A DNA stretch of 64,000 nucleotides from CAYXDO01 sp964463485 (GCA_964463485.1 CAYXDO010000028.1:1-64000); one strand, 5' to 3'. Shown: positions 26,764-35,044, counted from the stretch's first letter. Notes: generated from the letters alone by a model not told the origin. A program made the numbers and translations.

Positions 26764-27180
26764 TCACACGAAGCGCCGCCAGAGCTCCGGCAAGTGAGGC
26801 TTCAAACGACCATCGACGGAGAAGCGGCCTGGACCGGCAAGGAGCAGCACGAAGAAGTGGAGACCGTACAAGAGCGCGAGCTCCTTCTTGTTGAATGGGT
26901 CGTCGGCGTGAACGATGATCGCCGCAACCATCATCGTGAAGAGCAGCTGAAAAGCCGCGAATCGACTCAGCAGTCCCAAAATCAAGAGCGCGCTGCACGC
27001 GACCTCGGCGAAGACGGCGAGCGCCATACTCAGCTCCGGGCCGACGCCCAACGGATCGGGGAAGGTCGAGCTCTTCTCCGAATAACGGGTCAACTTGCCC
27101 CAGCCATGCTGAGTGAGCATGATGCCCCCGACGCACAGTCGAATGAACAGCAGAGCCAAGTCCGTCGGTCGCGTGTTCAT
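26764..27180 (-). CDS. DoxX-family membrane protein
   Basis: A 138-residue protein with four hydrophobic helices. The DoxX signature is visible in LLFIRLCVGGIMLTQHGWGKL and in EVACSALLILGLLSRFAA. DoxX proteins are small quinone-related or redox-linked membrane proteins of poorly defined function. Start ATG 27180. It lies tail to tail with the metallophosphoesterase and divergent from vapBC, with about 220 bp between the start codons. Confidence 0.8.
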   Translation of the reverse strand: MNTRPTDLALLFIRLCVGGIMLTQHGWGKLTRYSEKSSTFPDPLGVGPELSMALAVFAEVACSALLILGLLSRFAAFQLLFTMMVAAIIVHADDPFNKKELALLYGLHFFVLLLAGPGRFSVDGRLKPHLPELWRRFV

Positions 27181-27368
27181 GAGTAGTCTCCTCGAACAGC
27201 GTCTCTCGAATTTCGCGCCGAGGCGAGCGTCAAGGCGACTGGATCCGTGCAACTGCTCGCGGCCGTCCGCATGAGGAGCCCGTCCGCTGGGCGGAACCCC
27301 GCGCGCAGGGTGGCAGGTGTTCCGTTGCGGGCTTGCCTGAGGACGAAGCCGTCCGACCCCGCGATCGG

Positions 27369-27388
27369 TTGACATGCATGTGCATGCA
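27369..27388 (+). promoter_or_regulatory. Candidate vapBC promoter and operator
   Basis: TTGACA (27369-27374) looks like a sigma-70 -35 box. A perfect inverted repeat TGCATG-TG-CATGCA (27375-27388) directly follows it, where a ribbon-helix-helix antitoxin could bind to repress its own operon. The -10 region is not clear. Inferred from position 16 bp before the VapB start. Confidence 0.45.
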
Positions 27389-27403
27389 GACCATGAAATG
27401 CGT

Positions 27404-27643
27404 ATGCGTACGACCGTGGAGATATCGGACGAGCACAGGGCGGAGCTCCTCAAGATCGCGAGCCACAGAGGCCAGAAGGGATTCTCGGCGGTCATCAACG
27501 AGGCCATTACGTTTTATCTCGATCACATGGGCGACAAGGACGAGAGCGTGAAAGCGGCGCTTGGCCTTCAGGGGATTCTCTCGACCCGCGAGGCCGATCA
27601 GTTCGATCAGAACGTAACGAAGCTTCGAGCGAGTTGGCGATGA
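27404..27643 (+). CDS. vapB: VapB-type antitoxin (ribbon-helix-helix)
   Basis: A 79-residue protein starting MRTTVEISDEHRAELLKIA, the usual beginning of an RHH antitoxin: one DNA-binding strand, then two helices (FSAVINEAITFYLDHM). The C-terminal part would wrap the toxin. I chose ATG 27404; two earlier in-phase ATGs (27374, 27398) exist but lie in or next to the inverted repeat. The stop overlaps the vapC ATG by 4 bp. Confidence 0.78.
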   Translation: MRTTVEISDEHRAELLKIASHRGQKGFSAVINEAITFYLDHMGDKDESVKAALGLQGILSTREADQFDQNVTKLRASWR

Positions 27644-28023
27644 TGGTGGCGGATTCCGATGTGCTGATCGATTACCTTCGCGGCAAAGGTGCTGCGGCGC
27701 GGATAGAGCTCGAGCTGAGCACCGGGCGGCTCGCGACGACCGTCGTCAACGCCTTCGAGCTCCGAGCCGGCGCTCCTTCGGCGAAGCGGCTCAATGCGGT
27801 CGAGATCCTATTGGACGCACTCCACATCCTGCCGCTGGACGACACGGCGGCGAGCGAGGCCGCTGAGATCCAAAGAGAGTTGTCGGCCTCGGGCGCGCCG
27901 ATTGCTCTGGCCGATTGTCTCATCGCTGGAATTTGTCGACGTCACGGCGGAGTGCTGATCACGAGAAACCGAAAACACTTCGAGCGCGTGCCCAGGCTAG
28001 CGTTGAGCTCTTCGGTGGAGTAG
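27640..28023 (+). CDS. vapC: VapC-type PIN-domain ribonuclease toxin
   Basis: A 127-residue PIN-domain protein. The acidic active-site residues are visible: Asp in VADSDVLIDYL, Glu in VNAFELRAGA, Asp in LADCLIAGICR and Asn in LITRNRKHFERV. VapC toxins cleave specific tRNAs or rRNA and are inhibited by the co-transcribed VapB. The start is ATG 27640 (ATGA overlap) or the next ATG at 27643. It lies just before the polysaccharide operon, separated by about 145 bp. Confidence 0.88.
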   Translation: MMVADSDVLIDYLRGKGAAARIELELSTGRLATTVVNAFELRAGAPSAKRLNAVEILLDALHILPLDDTAASEAAEIQRELSASGAPIALADCLIAGICRRHGGVLITRNRKHFERVPRLALSSSVE

Positions 28024-28167
28024 GCCGATCGTACTCACACGGACCATGGATCTTGGACCGGATCGACGTGGGAGGCCACACAGAGCAAGGCTCCCAGCAA
28101 TGCCGGGGCTTGGCGCCAAAGCCAGGGCTTGGCGCCCAACGTGCCCGCGTGGTACGCGGCTCAGCCG

Positions 28168-28407
28168 ATGGACCTGCTGGCCGAACTGACCGGTGTTTTT
28201 CGGACCGTATTCGACGACGACGGGCTCGAGATCAGTCGTTCGACGACCGCGCGGGACGTCGACGGCTGGGATTCGGTGATGCACGTAACCTTGATCATCA
28301 AGGTCGAGCAGGCCTTCGGAGTCCGTTTCACCAGCGCCGAGGTCGCAGCGCTCTCCACGGTTGGCGACCTGGTGGACCAAGTCAAAAGAAAGCTCGCCGC
28401 CCGATGA
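28168..28407 (+). CDS. Acyl carrier protein
   Basis: A 79-residue acyl carrier protein. The phosphopantetheine attachment site is Ser36 in GWDSVMHV. Helices before and after match the four-helix ACP fold (LAELTGVFRTVF, VTLIIKVEQAFGV, FTSAEVAALSTVGDLVDQV). First gene of the operon, overlapping the next by 4 bp. Since an FkbH-type enzyme lies two genes downstream, it is the likely carrier of a glyceryl thioester, analogous to DltC which carries D-alanine. An upstream GTG frame exists but I chose ATG 28168 from alignment to typical ACP starts. Confidence 0.9.
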   Translation: MDLLAELTGVFRTVFDDDGLEISRSTTARDVDGWDSVMHVTLIIKVEQAFGVRFTSAEVAALSTVGDLVDQVKRKLAAR

Positions 28408-28502
28408 ACCGCGGCGAGCGTAGCGAGCCTGCGCCGATGAACCGCGGCGAGCGTAGCGAGCCTGCGCCGATGAACCGCGGCGAGCGTAGCGAGCCTGCGC
28501 CG
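28404..28502 (+). repeat. 33-bp in-frame repeat, 3 copies (GERSEP repeat)
   Basis: Three perfect tandem 33-bp units encode MNRGERSEPAP each, and each begins with an ATG. A fourth ATG follows at 28503. Because 33 is divisible by three, a change in copy number alters only the length of the N-terminal tail. The repeats sit at the junction of the ACP and methyltransferase genes. Confidence 0.95.
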
Positions 28503-29426
28503 ATGAATCGTCCCGCGAAGCCTCGTGTTCGTGCGCTGCTCGATTACGTTGCCAGTCGACACCCAAGATCGTCGCACGGTCTCGATGAGTCGAAGGCCAC
28601 CGACCCCGAGCTCTTCGACGAGTTGCTCGAGACGTTGCTCGAGTGGGTCGAAGGAGCGCGCGGCTCGACCGCGATTCCCGATGCGGTCGAATCCTACGTC
28701 CGCTTCGTGGCGTCGGTGAATTTGGCGCAGGCTCGCTACGAAATCGAAGGTCGATATCCGAGCCGAACCTTCGAGGACGTCGAGCGAAGTCTCTATTCTG
28801 ATCAGGCCGCGATGGATGACTACATTCTTGGGGTCTATCTCAGCAACGTACTTTGGGCGCACCACCTCGAGCTATCACGCCTTTTCCTCGATCGATTCGT
28901 CCCAGGGATCGGCGCGCCTCAGGCGCAGATCGTGGAGCTTGCGCCGGGGCATGGCGCATGGGGTTTGCTTGCGCTCTCTCGACTTCCAGGTGCGACCTTG
29001 CTTGGGTACGACGTGAGCCAGCCGGCCCTCGACTTGGCCACCTCGCTTGCTCGAGCCGCGGGCTTCGGTGCGCGAGCGAAATACGAGCGCGCTGACGTCC
29101 TCGAGCTGGCGACTCAGCCGGAGGTCGCCGACGCGGTGATCTCGAATTTCCTGGTGGAGCACCTGGAGCGACCGGAGCCGCTCTTCGCTTCGATCGCCCA
29201 CGTCTTGCGACCAGGCAGACGGGCATTCGTGAGCGGGGCGCTCACGGCCGCGCAGCCGGACCACATCCTGGAGCTTCGCCGAGAGTCCGAGCTAGTCCTG
29301 CTGTGTGAGCAGCATGGGTTACGAGTCATCGAGACTCGTTCGGTGTCGCCTCGGCGGACTCAGAAGGGGGCCCGATTTCTTCCCCGCTCGATGTCGCTCA
29401 TCGTCGAGAAGCGGTCGCTTCCTTGA
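28404..29426 (+). CDS. Class I SAM-dependent methyltransferase
   Basis: A 340-residue protein from ATG 28404, which overlaps the ACP stop (ATGA). The first 33 residues are three repeats of an 11-residue unit, and ATG 28503 would remove them. The Rossmann core has VELAPGHGAWGLLAL (motif I), GYDVSQPALDLA (acidic SAM-ribose end), ERADVLELA and VISNFLVEHLERPEPL. It probably methylates the acyl group, the ACP-bound intermediate or a sugar of the operon's product. FkbG-type O-methyltransferases accompany FkbH in methoxymalonyl-ACP pathways, but I cannot assign this one to that family from sequence alone. Confidence 0.8.
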   Translation: MNRGERSEPAPMNRGERSEPAPMNRGERSEPAPMNRPAKPRVRALLDYVASRHPRSSHGLDESKATDPELFDELLETLLEWVEGARGSTAIPDAVESYVRFVASVNLAQARYEIEGRYPSRTFEDVERSLYSDQAAMDDYILGVYLSNVLWAHHLELSRLFLDRFVPGIGAPQAQIVELAPGHGAWGLLALSRLPGATLLGYDVSQPALDLATSLARAAGFGARAKYERADVLELATQPEVADAVISNFLVEHLERPEPLFASIAHVLRPGRRAFVSGALTAAQPDHILELRRESELVLLCEQHGLRVIETRSVSPRRTQKGARFLPRSMSLIVEKRSLP

Positions 29427-31252
29427 GTTTGGGACCGGTACTCTCCGAGTGCGCCAAGCTGTTGCGAGACGGCTCGGCGGAGGTTGCCCTCGAGCGACTG
29501 CGGCCGGCTCTGAGAGGGGCGGAGCGCGACCGCGAGCCCATCGACTGGGAGCGTGTAGGTCGCTTTCTCGTGCGAGCGCTGGCCAGGCCGGAGACGCGAG
29601 CACAAAAGATGCCCAGGGTCCGCATTCTCGCCCAGGTGGCAACTCAGTGGCTTGGGCCGACGTTGGTCGCGAAGGCGTGGGCTCGCGGGTTGGCGTTGTC
29701 AGTTACCACAGGAGAGTACGACGTCATTCTGCCCGCGCTGCTTCAAATGCCGGACCCGCCTGACGCCTTGGTCCTTCTGCCCTGGTCGGATCGACTTCTG
29801 TTTGGGAAGGGCCGGCCCCAGGAGCGAGCGCGCGAGGAAATTGCGTTTTGGACCGAAGCATGGGTCGAGGCCCAGCGGCTCGGCATAGGCCGAGTCGTCC
29901 AAGTGAGTCATGACTACGTCGGGCCTGGATCGCACGGTCGCCATCTCTCCGCTCGGAGCGGTGACATAGCGTTGGTTCGCGAGGTCAACCGAGCGCTCGC
30001 CGCAAGCGCCGAGGGCATCTGGCTCGTGGATCTGGAATCGCTGTCCGGAGAAGTTGGGCGTTCGAGATTTTACGACCCGCGGCGACACTTCTGGACGCAC
30101 CAGCCTTTTTCGGAGCTCGGGCTCGAGGCGCTCGCGGAGGAGCTCGCCGTTGCCTTGTGTTCGCTCCTGCTCGGTCCGAAGAAAGTCTTGGTCTTGGATT
30201 TGGACGATACACTCTGGGGGGGGGTCGTCGCGGAGCGGGGACCTTTCGGTATCGACGTGCGGTCGAGTGCCTCCGGTGAGTCGTTTTTCGCGTTTAGGCG
30301 ATACGTGAAGCAACTCTCCGAGCGGGGGGTGCTCCTGGCGGTGGCGTCCAAGAACAACCCGGCGGACGCTCGTGAGCCTTTCCGCGTCAATCCGGACGTC
30401 GGGCTTCGACTCGCCGATTTCGCTTCGTTCCAAGCGGGGTGGGAGCCGAAGAGTGAGATGCTCGCGGAGATCTCGGCCCAATTGAAGCTAGGCCTCGACT
30501 CCTTCGTCTTCTTCGACGACAACCCCGCCGAGCGCGAGCTCGTTCGGCAGCTCCTTCCCGAAGTCACGGTGATCGACGTCCCAGCCGAGCCCGCCGAGTA
30601 TGTCCGAACCCTCGAGCGATCGGGTTGGTTCGAGGCCGCGCGGCTCACGGGCGAAGACCTCGCGAGGACGGCATCCTATGCCGCGGAGGCCGAACGAGCG
30701 AGGTCGAGGAGTGACCATGTCGACCTCGATGGGTACCTCGCGTCGCTCGAAATGAGCTCCGAGGTAAGACCAATCGCCGAAGAAGAGCTTCCGCGCGTGA
30801 CTCAGCTCATCGAGAAAACGAATCAGTTCAACGTTCGGAGCGTGCGACATACCCAAGTCGACGTCCAGAGGATGCTTGCGGTCGACCGTTCCATCGGCCT
30901 CTGCTTCTCTTTGTCGGACAAATTCGGCGAGCACGGGCTCGTCTCGGTGCTCCTCGCCGTGCCGCGTCCCTCGAACGACGCGCTCTTCATCGATACTTGG
31001 CTCATGAGTTGCCGCGTGTTGGCAAGAACGCTCGAGCAGTTCGCTTTCGGGCGACTCCTCGAGCGCGCCGCCGAGCTCGGCTACGCGCGCATCGAGGCTG
31101 AGTACCTACCCACGTCGAAGAACGCGCCGGTTGCACAGCTGTTCGACGAGCTCGGTTTTCGACGTGAACGCGAAGTGAACGGTCGGATCGACTATTCGCT
31201 CGAGCTTCCGGGGACCGCGCCCAAGACTCATGTCCGGCTCACCGCGCGGTGA
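29423..31252 (+). CDS. FkbH-like HAD-IIIC/GNAT protein, predicted glyceryl-ACP synthase
   Basis: A 609-residue FkbH-family protein. An N-terminal alpha/beta region (about 60-245) precedes the HAD domain with DLDDTLWGG (259-267), ASKNNP (308-313) and FFDDNPAER (363-371). A GNAT-like C-terminal domain (about 435-600) has NQFNVRS and GLVSVLLAV. Characterised FkbH proteins take 1,3-bisphosphoglycerate, remove phosphate and load the glyceryl group onto an ACP. The operon's own ACP is the natural partner. Start TTG 29423 overlaps the methyltransferase stop (TTGA), and the gene overlaps the MBOAT gene by 4 bp (GTGA). The exact acyl group is inferred from the family. Confidence 0.85.
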   Translation: MSLGPVLSECAKLLRDGSAEVALERLRPALRGAERDREPIDWERVGRFLVRALARPETRAQKMPRVRILAQVATQWLGPTLVAKAWARGLALSVTTGEYDVILPALLQMPDPPDALVLLPWSDRLLFGKGRPQERAREEIAFWTEAWVEAQRLGIGRVVQVSHDYVGPGSHGRHLSARSGDIALVREVNRALAASAEGIWLVDLESLSGEVGRSRFYDPRRHFWTHQPFSELGLEALAEELAVALCSLLLGPKKVLVLDLDDTLWGGVVAERGPFGIDVRSSASGESFFAFRRYVKQLSERGVLLAVASKNNPADAREPFRVNPDVGLRLADFASFQAGWEPKSEMLAEISAQLKLGLDSFVFFDDNPAERELVRQLLPEVTVIDVPAEPAEYVRTLERSGWFEAARLTGEDLARTASYAAEAERARSRSDHVDLDGYLASLEMSSEVRPIAEEELPRVTQLIEKTNQFNVRSVRHTQVDVQRMLAVDRSIGLCFSLSDKFGEHGLVSVLLAVPRPSNDALFIDTWLMSCRVLARTLEQFAFGRLLERAAELGYARIEAEYLPTSKNAPVAQLFDELGFRREREVNGRIDYSLELPGTAPKTHVRLTAR

Positions 31253-32409
31253 CCGGCCCGGCCGTCGATATCGGCGCCCCGCCGTTTTGGATCGCGTTTG
31301 GAGCGGCGGTGGCGGTGTTGTGCCCGCTCGGCTCCGCGACCGCTCGCCGCGCGCTGGAAGCGGCGCTGAACCTCGTCTTCATCGGATGGTTGCTCGGACA
31401 GGGAGGTGTCGCGCTGGCCCTGGTGTGGCTGCTGTTCGTGAAGCTGGCGGTCGTGGTCCTCGAGCGAAGCCCGGCGCTCCGCGCGAAGGTCTTCGTGGGT
31501 TCGGTCGTGGTCGTGGGGTTGGCGTTCGTGACTCACAAGCTCGACGACCGACCATCGCTGGCGCTCGCCCAAGCTTGGTTGGGTGCCGTGGGCTTCTCGT
31601 ACGTGGCACTCCGCACCGTCGACGTGTTTCGATCCGTGGCCGAAGGGCGATCTCCGGCACCTTCGATCCTCGACCTCGCCCGCTACTTGTTTCCGTTCAC
31701 GATGCTCGCGGCCGGACCCATCGATGCGTGGGACGAGTTTTGCGCTCGACCCTATCCTCCGCCGGTGCTCTCCCGAGACGAAGCGCTCCAGGGTGCCGAG
31801 AGAATAGCGACAGGGCTCTTCAAGAAGCTCGTGCTCGCGGAGCTGGTGTTCGGTGGTTTTCTCGATGGATTTTCGGGAAACTGGCTGGAGGATCTGGTCG
31901 AGGTCCAGGCTCTGTACCTGTGGGTCTACCTCGACTTCAGCGCTTACAGCGACATCGCCGTGGGGATAGGTCGGTTTACAGGCATTCATGCACCCGAAAA
32001 CTTCGACCGACCCCTGTCTGCTCGTAACCTGATCGAATTCTGGGAGCGCTGGCACATCTCCCTCTCCCGGTTCATTCGCCGAAATCTTTTTCTTCCGACT
32101 CAGCTCGGGCTCGCCCGACGGTCGCGCGGGGCGCATCCGCTCATGAATGCCTCGCTCGCGTATTTGCTGGCCTTCGTGCTCTGCGGCCTCTGGCATGGGC
32201 TGACGCTCCGGTTCCTCGCTTGGGGAGCAATGCACGCGGTCGCCCTGGTGATCGTGAACGCCTACCGATCGGCGTTGAGCGCCCGGCTCGGTCGGATTGG
32301 GCTCAAGCGATATATGGAAGACGCGAGAATCAGATTCGTTTCGCGCGTCGTCACCTTCGAATTTGTCGCACTCTCTTTGGCGATGATTGCGCCCGGGGTC
32401 ACCAGATGA
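31249..32409 (+). CDS. MBOAT-family O-acyltransferase (DltB/AlgI-like)
   Basis: A 386-residue polytopic membrane protein. The MBOAT hallmarks are LWVYLDFSAYSDIAVGIGR, FWERWHISLSRFIRR and the catalytic His316 in LCGLWHGLTLRF, with a second His329 in WGAMHA. These proteins move an acyl group across or at the cytoplasmic membrane to an extracellular acceptor. DltB takes D-alanine from DltC; this gene has an ACP and an FkbH enzyme beside it, so a glyceryl-type donor is likely. It overlaps FkbH and the following microprotein gene by 4 bp each. Confidence 0.9.
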   Translation: MTGPAVDIGAPPFWIAFGAAVAVLCPLGSATARRALEAALNLVFIGWLLGQGGVALALVWLLFVKLAVVVLERSPALRAKVFVGSVVVVGLAFVTHKLDDRPSLALAQAWLGAVGFSYVALRTVDVFRSVAEGRSPAPSILDLARYLFPFTMLAAGPIDAWDEFCARPYPPPVLSRDEALQGAERIATGLFKKLVLAELVFGGFLDGFSGNWLEDLVEVQALYLWVYLDFSAYSDIAVGIGRFTGIHAPENFDRPLSARNLIEFWERWHISLSRFIRRNLFLPTQLGLARRSRGAHPLMNASLAYLLAFVLCGLWHGLTLRFLAWGAMHAVALVIVNAYRSALSARLGRIGLKRYMEDARIRFVSRVVTFEFVALSLAMIAPGVTR

Positions 32410-32504
32410 AGTACGTCTTCAGGGTCGTTTGGATCTCGCTTAGAGTATTGGCCGCCGTCGCCGTGATGGAGCGCGGCGTCGTTTTCTTTTATCAGGGGTT
32501 CTAG
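32406..32504 (+). CDS. DltX-like membrane microprotein (32 residues)
   Basis: A 32-residue protein starting at ATG 32406, overlapping the MBOAT stop by 4 bp. It is a single hydrophobic helix with basic residues at the start and ends with VFFYQGF. DltX in Dlt systems is a short one-helix protein with a conserved aromatic C-terminal motif whose tyrosine takes part in acyl transfer next to DltB. Position (right after MBOAT, before the SGNH gene), size and the Phe-Phe-Tyr-x-x-Phe ending all match. It is small enough to be missed by automatic gene finders. The assignment rests on this pattern, not on a database match. Confidence 0.72.
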   Translation: MKYVFRVVWISLRVLAAVAVMERGVVFFYQGF

Positions 32505-32519
32505 GCGTTGGAGACGGCG

Positions 32520-33572
32520 ATGCTGCCAACGAAGCGGGTCGACCTCGGGCGACTGAAGGAGCCCGCGTTCGTCATACTGTCGGTTGCGCTCGGCCTCGTC
32601 GTCGTCGACTTCCTGGCGGGGCAACTCTTGCCAAAGGCGGCGTCTCTCGAGGCTTTGGGGCGTGTCGTTCCATCCGAGCGGGAGCTCCTTGGTTCTCGGG
32701 TCGCCGGCATCGAGGACCAGCTCAGCGGGGCGCCGTTGGGCGTCGTGATGGGTTTGTCGACGGCCCGAGAAGGGATTTCGTCGAAGATCCTGGAGGAGGC
32801 GGAGCTCGAGGCCAAGATGCGTTGGGTCAATCTCGGCGCATCGGGTGGGAGCTACACCGAGCTCCTCGAGTATGCTCGGCCGCTGCTTGCGAGCAGCCTC
32901 GAACCCGAGGTGATCGTGCTCGGGATCCACGCCGCGTGGCTGGCGCGAGAAGCCGTTCCAACCTTTGAACCTTCGGTCGGGCCCGGCGCCGCTCCGCGGA
33001 CGCCGACGAGTTTGTCCTTCGTGATGGCGAATCGGAACTCACTTCGGCTTGGTCTCGATCTGCTGAGCCATCGGCTGCGATTTTCGTGGCGAACGGGGCT
33101 GGGAAGTCCAATCTCCGCCCTTTACCCGCCGCGGGAGCAGCCTTTCACGGATCGCATTCTCTACTCGGGGTCGGCCCCGTCGAGTCACATCGAAACCCAG
33201 CGCGTCGAGTGGGCCAAGCGGGGTTGGTTCGACGCCGCGCGGTATGAGGAGGGTCCGGAAACGCGAGCGCTTCTGCGGCTCGTTCGAAGCCTCGGGTCGA
33301 AGACGCCTCGGCTGGTGATCGTCGGGTTGCCCGAAAAATCCGAGTTTCGCGAGCGTGTGCCGCCCTCTGCGCGGGGCTTGCTCGCGTCGGTGGTGGCTTT
33401 GGCGCGGATGGAGTTGGGCGCCGAAGGGCGGCGAGGGGAGTGGGTCGACCTGACGACTTCGATCGGAGACGAGTTTTTTTACGATCTGGCTCATGTCTCG
33501 GCGAGCGGTCGGGACGCGCTCACGCTGAGACTCATCGAGTCTCTCCGAAGGGAGAAGGCGAGCCCTCGATGA
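32520..33572 (+). CDS. Membrane-anchored SGNH-like protein (DltD-like)
   Basis: A 350-residue protein with one N-terminal membrane helix (about 14-34) and a long extracellular domain. SGNH features: GLSTAREG with Ser80 as candidate nucleophile (block I), NLGASGGSY (block II) and DLAHVSASG near the C terminus supplying the Asp-x-x-His pair (block V). Such proteins work with MBOATs as the second acyl-transfer step in Dlt, alginate and cellulose acylation systems. I chose ATG 32520 because GGAG lies 6 bp upstream; a TTG at 32508 would add four residues. It starts 15 bp after the microprotein stop. Confidence 0.75.
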   Translation: MLPTKRVDLGRLKEPAFVILSVALGLVVVDFLAGQLLPKAASLEALGRVVPSERELLGSRVAGIEDQLSGAPLGVVMGLSTAREGISSKILEEAELEAKMRWVNLGASGGSYTELLEYARPLLASSLEPEVIVLGIHAAWLAREAVPTFEPSVGPGAAPRTPTSLSFVMANRNSLRLGLDLLSHRLRFSWRTGLGSPISALYPPREQPFTDRILYSGSAPSSHIETQRVEWAKRGWFDAARYEEGPETRALLRLVRSLGSKTPRLVIVGLPEKSEFRERVPPSARGLLASVVALARMELGAEGRRGEWVDLTTSIGDEFFYDLAHVSASGRDALTLRLIESLRREKASPR

Positions 33573-33633
33573 CCCCTGTGACCGAAAGATACTTCTTGAA
33601 CATGGCCGGGCTTCGTGGACATGAGGCGCGGGA

Positions 33634-34986
33634 GTGAAAAAGACCGTCCTGATGCTGAACGTGTCGGAGACCTCCCGAGACCCTCGGGTTAGGCGAGTAT
33701 CCAGGAGCCTGGCGGCCAACGGCTTCGAAGTCATTGCACTCTCTCCGACGTACGAGTCGAGCGAGCGTCGATCACAGGTCGACAACTTCGAGATCCGGCG
33801 GTTCGACGGGCCGAGGCGTGTGGATGTCAAGGCGATGGCGCAGCTCGAGTCTGCGTCGCCGGAGGCCGCGGGCATCGTCGACGCTATCCTTCTCCCGTTG
33901 GCGAAGGGGGGCTATTCGCGGACCGAGCGCACTCGACGGGAAATTCATCGAGTCGGCCAGCGAACTCTTCGACGGGCCAGGAAACTCACCGGGCACACCT
34001 TTTCGATGCTTGGGAGACTCGTGTCCCTGTTCGGAGACGAAGACGAGTCGGAGTACATGAAGCTGCGATCCATGGTGCTGACGAACCTGGAGATGTACCG
34101 GGCGGGCCAGCACCTCCGAGCCGACGTGATCCACGCAAACGATCTGAACAGTTTGTTGGCTGGGCTGATGTTAAAGCGCCGACACGGAGCGAAGCTGGTC
34201 TACGACGCCCACGAGATCTATCCGGAGCAGTTTCCGACCCACGAACGAACCGAGATTTGGCACGGATTCTTCACGGCGCTCGAGGACGTCTTGATTCGGG
34301 AAGCGGACGGTCGCATGACGGTCTGCGACAGCCTCGGGACGTACTTTCAGAATCGGTACGCCACGAAGCCGTTCCTCACCGTTCGCAACGTGCCTTCGAT
34401 CCGATTTCAGCCTTCGGAGTCGATCCTTCTTCGAAGAAGCTCACCGAGGGTGGCGCTGTACCACGGTATGTTTTTCAAGAATCGCGGGCTCGAGAACGTC
34501 GTGCTTTCGGCTCGGCACCTGCGGAGCGGTCGGATCATTCTCCGGGGTCTGGGGTATCACGAAGCGGAGTTGCGTCGTTTGGCCTCGGCTCCCGAGGTTC
34601 GGGATCGGGTGACGATCGCTCCGGCGGTACCGGTCGACGAGCTCGTAGCCACGGCATCTGAGTGCGACATCGGCCTGAATCCATTTCCCTCCGCGTGCCT
34701 CAACACCGAGTACGCGTTACCGAACAAACACTTCGAATACATGATGGCAGGGCTGGCCGTGGCTAGCTCCGACCTCGTCGAGCTCCGCAGGTTGACTCAG
34801 GAGCTGTCGAACGGAGCGCTGTTCCCGAGCATCGAGCCCGAAGCGATCGCCGAAACGCTGGAGGCGCTGATCGCTCGGCCCGACGAGCTCGACGAACAAC
34901 GCAGGCGGTCCTATGACGCCGCCAAGCGAGAGTATCATTGGGAGATGGAGGAGCAGCGATTGCTGAGCTACTACCGGGAGCTGTAG
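33634..34986 (+). CDS. Glycosyltransferase family 4-like
   Basis: A 450-residue GT-B fold enzyme. The N-terminal acceptor domain starts KKTVLMLNVSETSRDPRVRRVSRSL, a pattern common in GT4. The middle has LVYDAHEIYPEQ and HANDLNSLLAGL, and the C-terminal donor domain has ALYHGMFFKNRGLENVV, RGLGYHEAELRRL and the family ending LPNKHFEYMMAGLAV. The donor sugar is unknown. It resembles the second half of the fused protein at 36528. Start GTG 33634; about 60 bp after the SGNH gene, so a looser coupling than its neighbours. Confidence 0.85.
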   Translation: MKKTVLMLNVSETSRDPRVRRVSRSLAANGFEVIALSPTYESSERRSQVDNFEIRRFDGPRRVDVKAMAQLESASPEAAGIVDAILLPLAKGGYSRTERTRREIHRVGQRTLRRARKLTGHTFSMLGRLVSLFGDEDESEYMKLRSMVLTNLEMYRAGQHLRADVIHANDLNSLLAGLMLKRRHGAKLVYDAHEIYPEQFPTHERTEIWHGFFTALEDVLIREADGRMTVCDSLGTYFQNRYATKPFLTVRNVPSIRFQPSESILLRRSSPRVALYHGMFFKNRGLENVVLSARHLRSGRIILRGLGYHEAELRRLASAPEVRDRVTIAPAVPVDELVATASECDIGLNPFPSACLNTEYALPNKHFEYMMAGLAVASSDLVELRRLTQELSNGALFPSIEPEAIAETLEALIARPDELDEQRRRSYDAAKREYHWEMEEQRLLSYYREL

Positions 34987-35044
34987 CGCCGGTTGGACAT
35001 CGGCGGTTCTTGACACCGCTCCACACAGAAGCGATGCATGCGCG

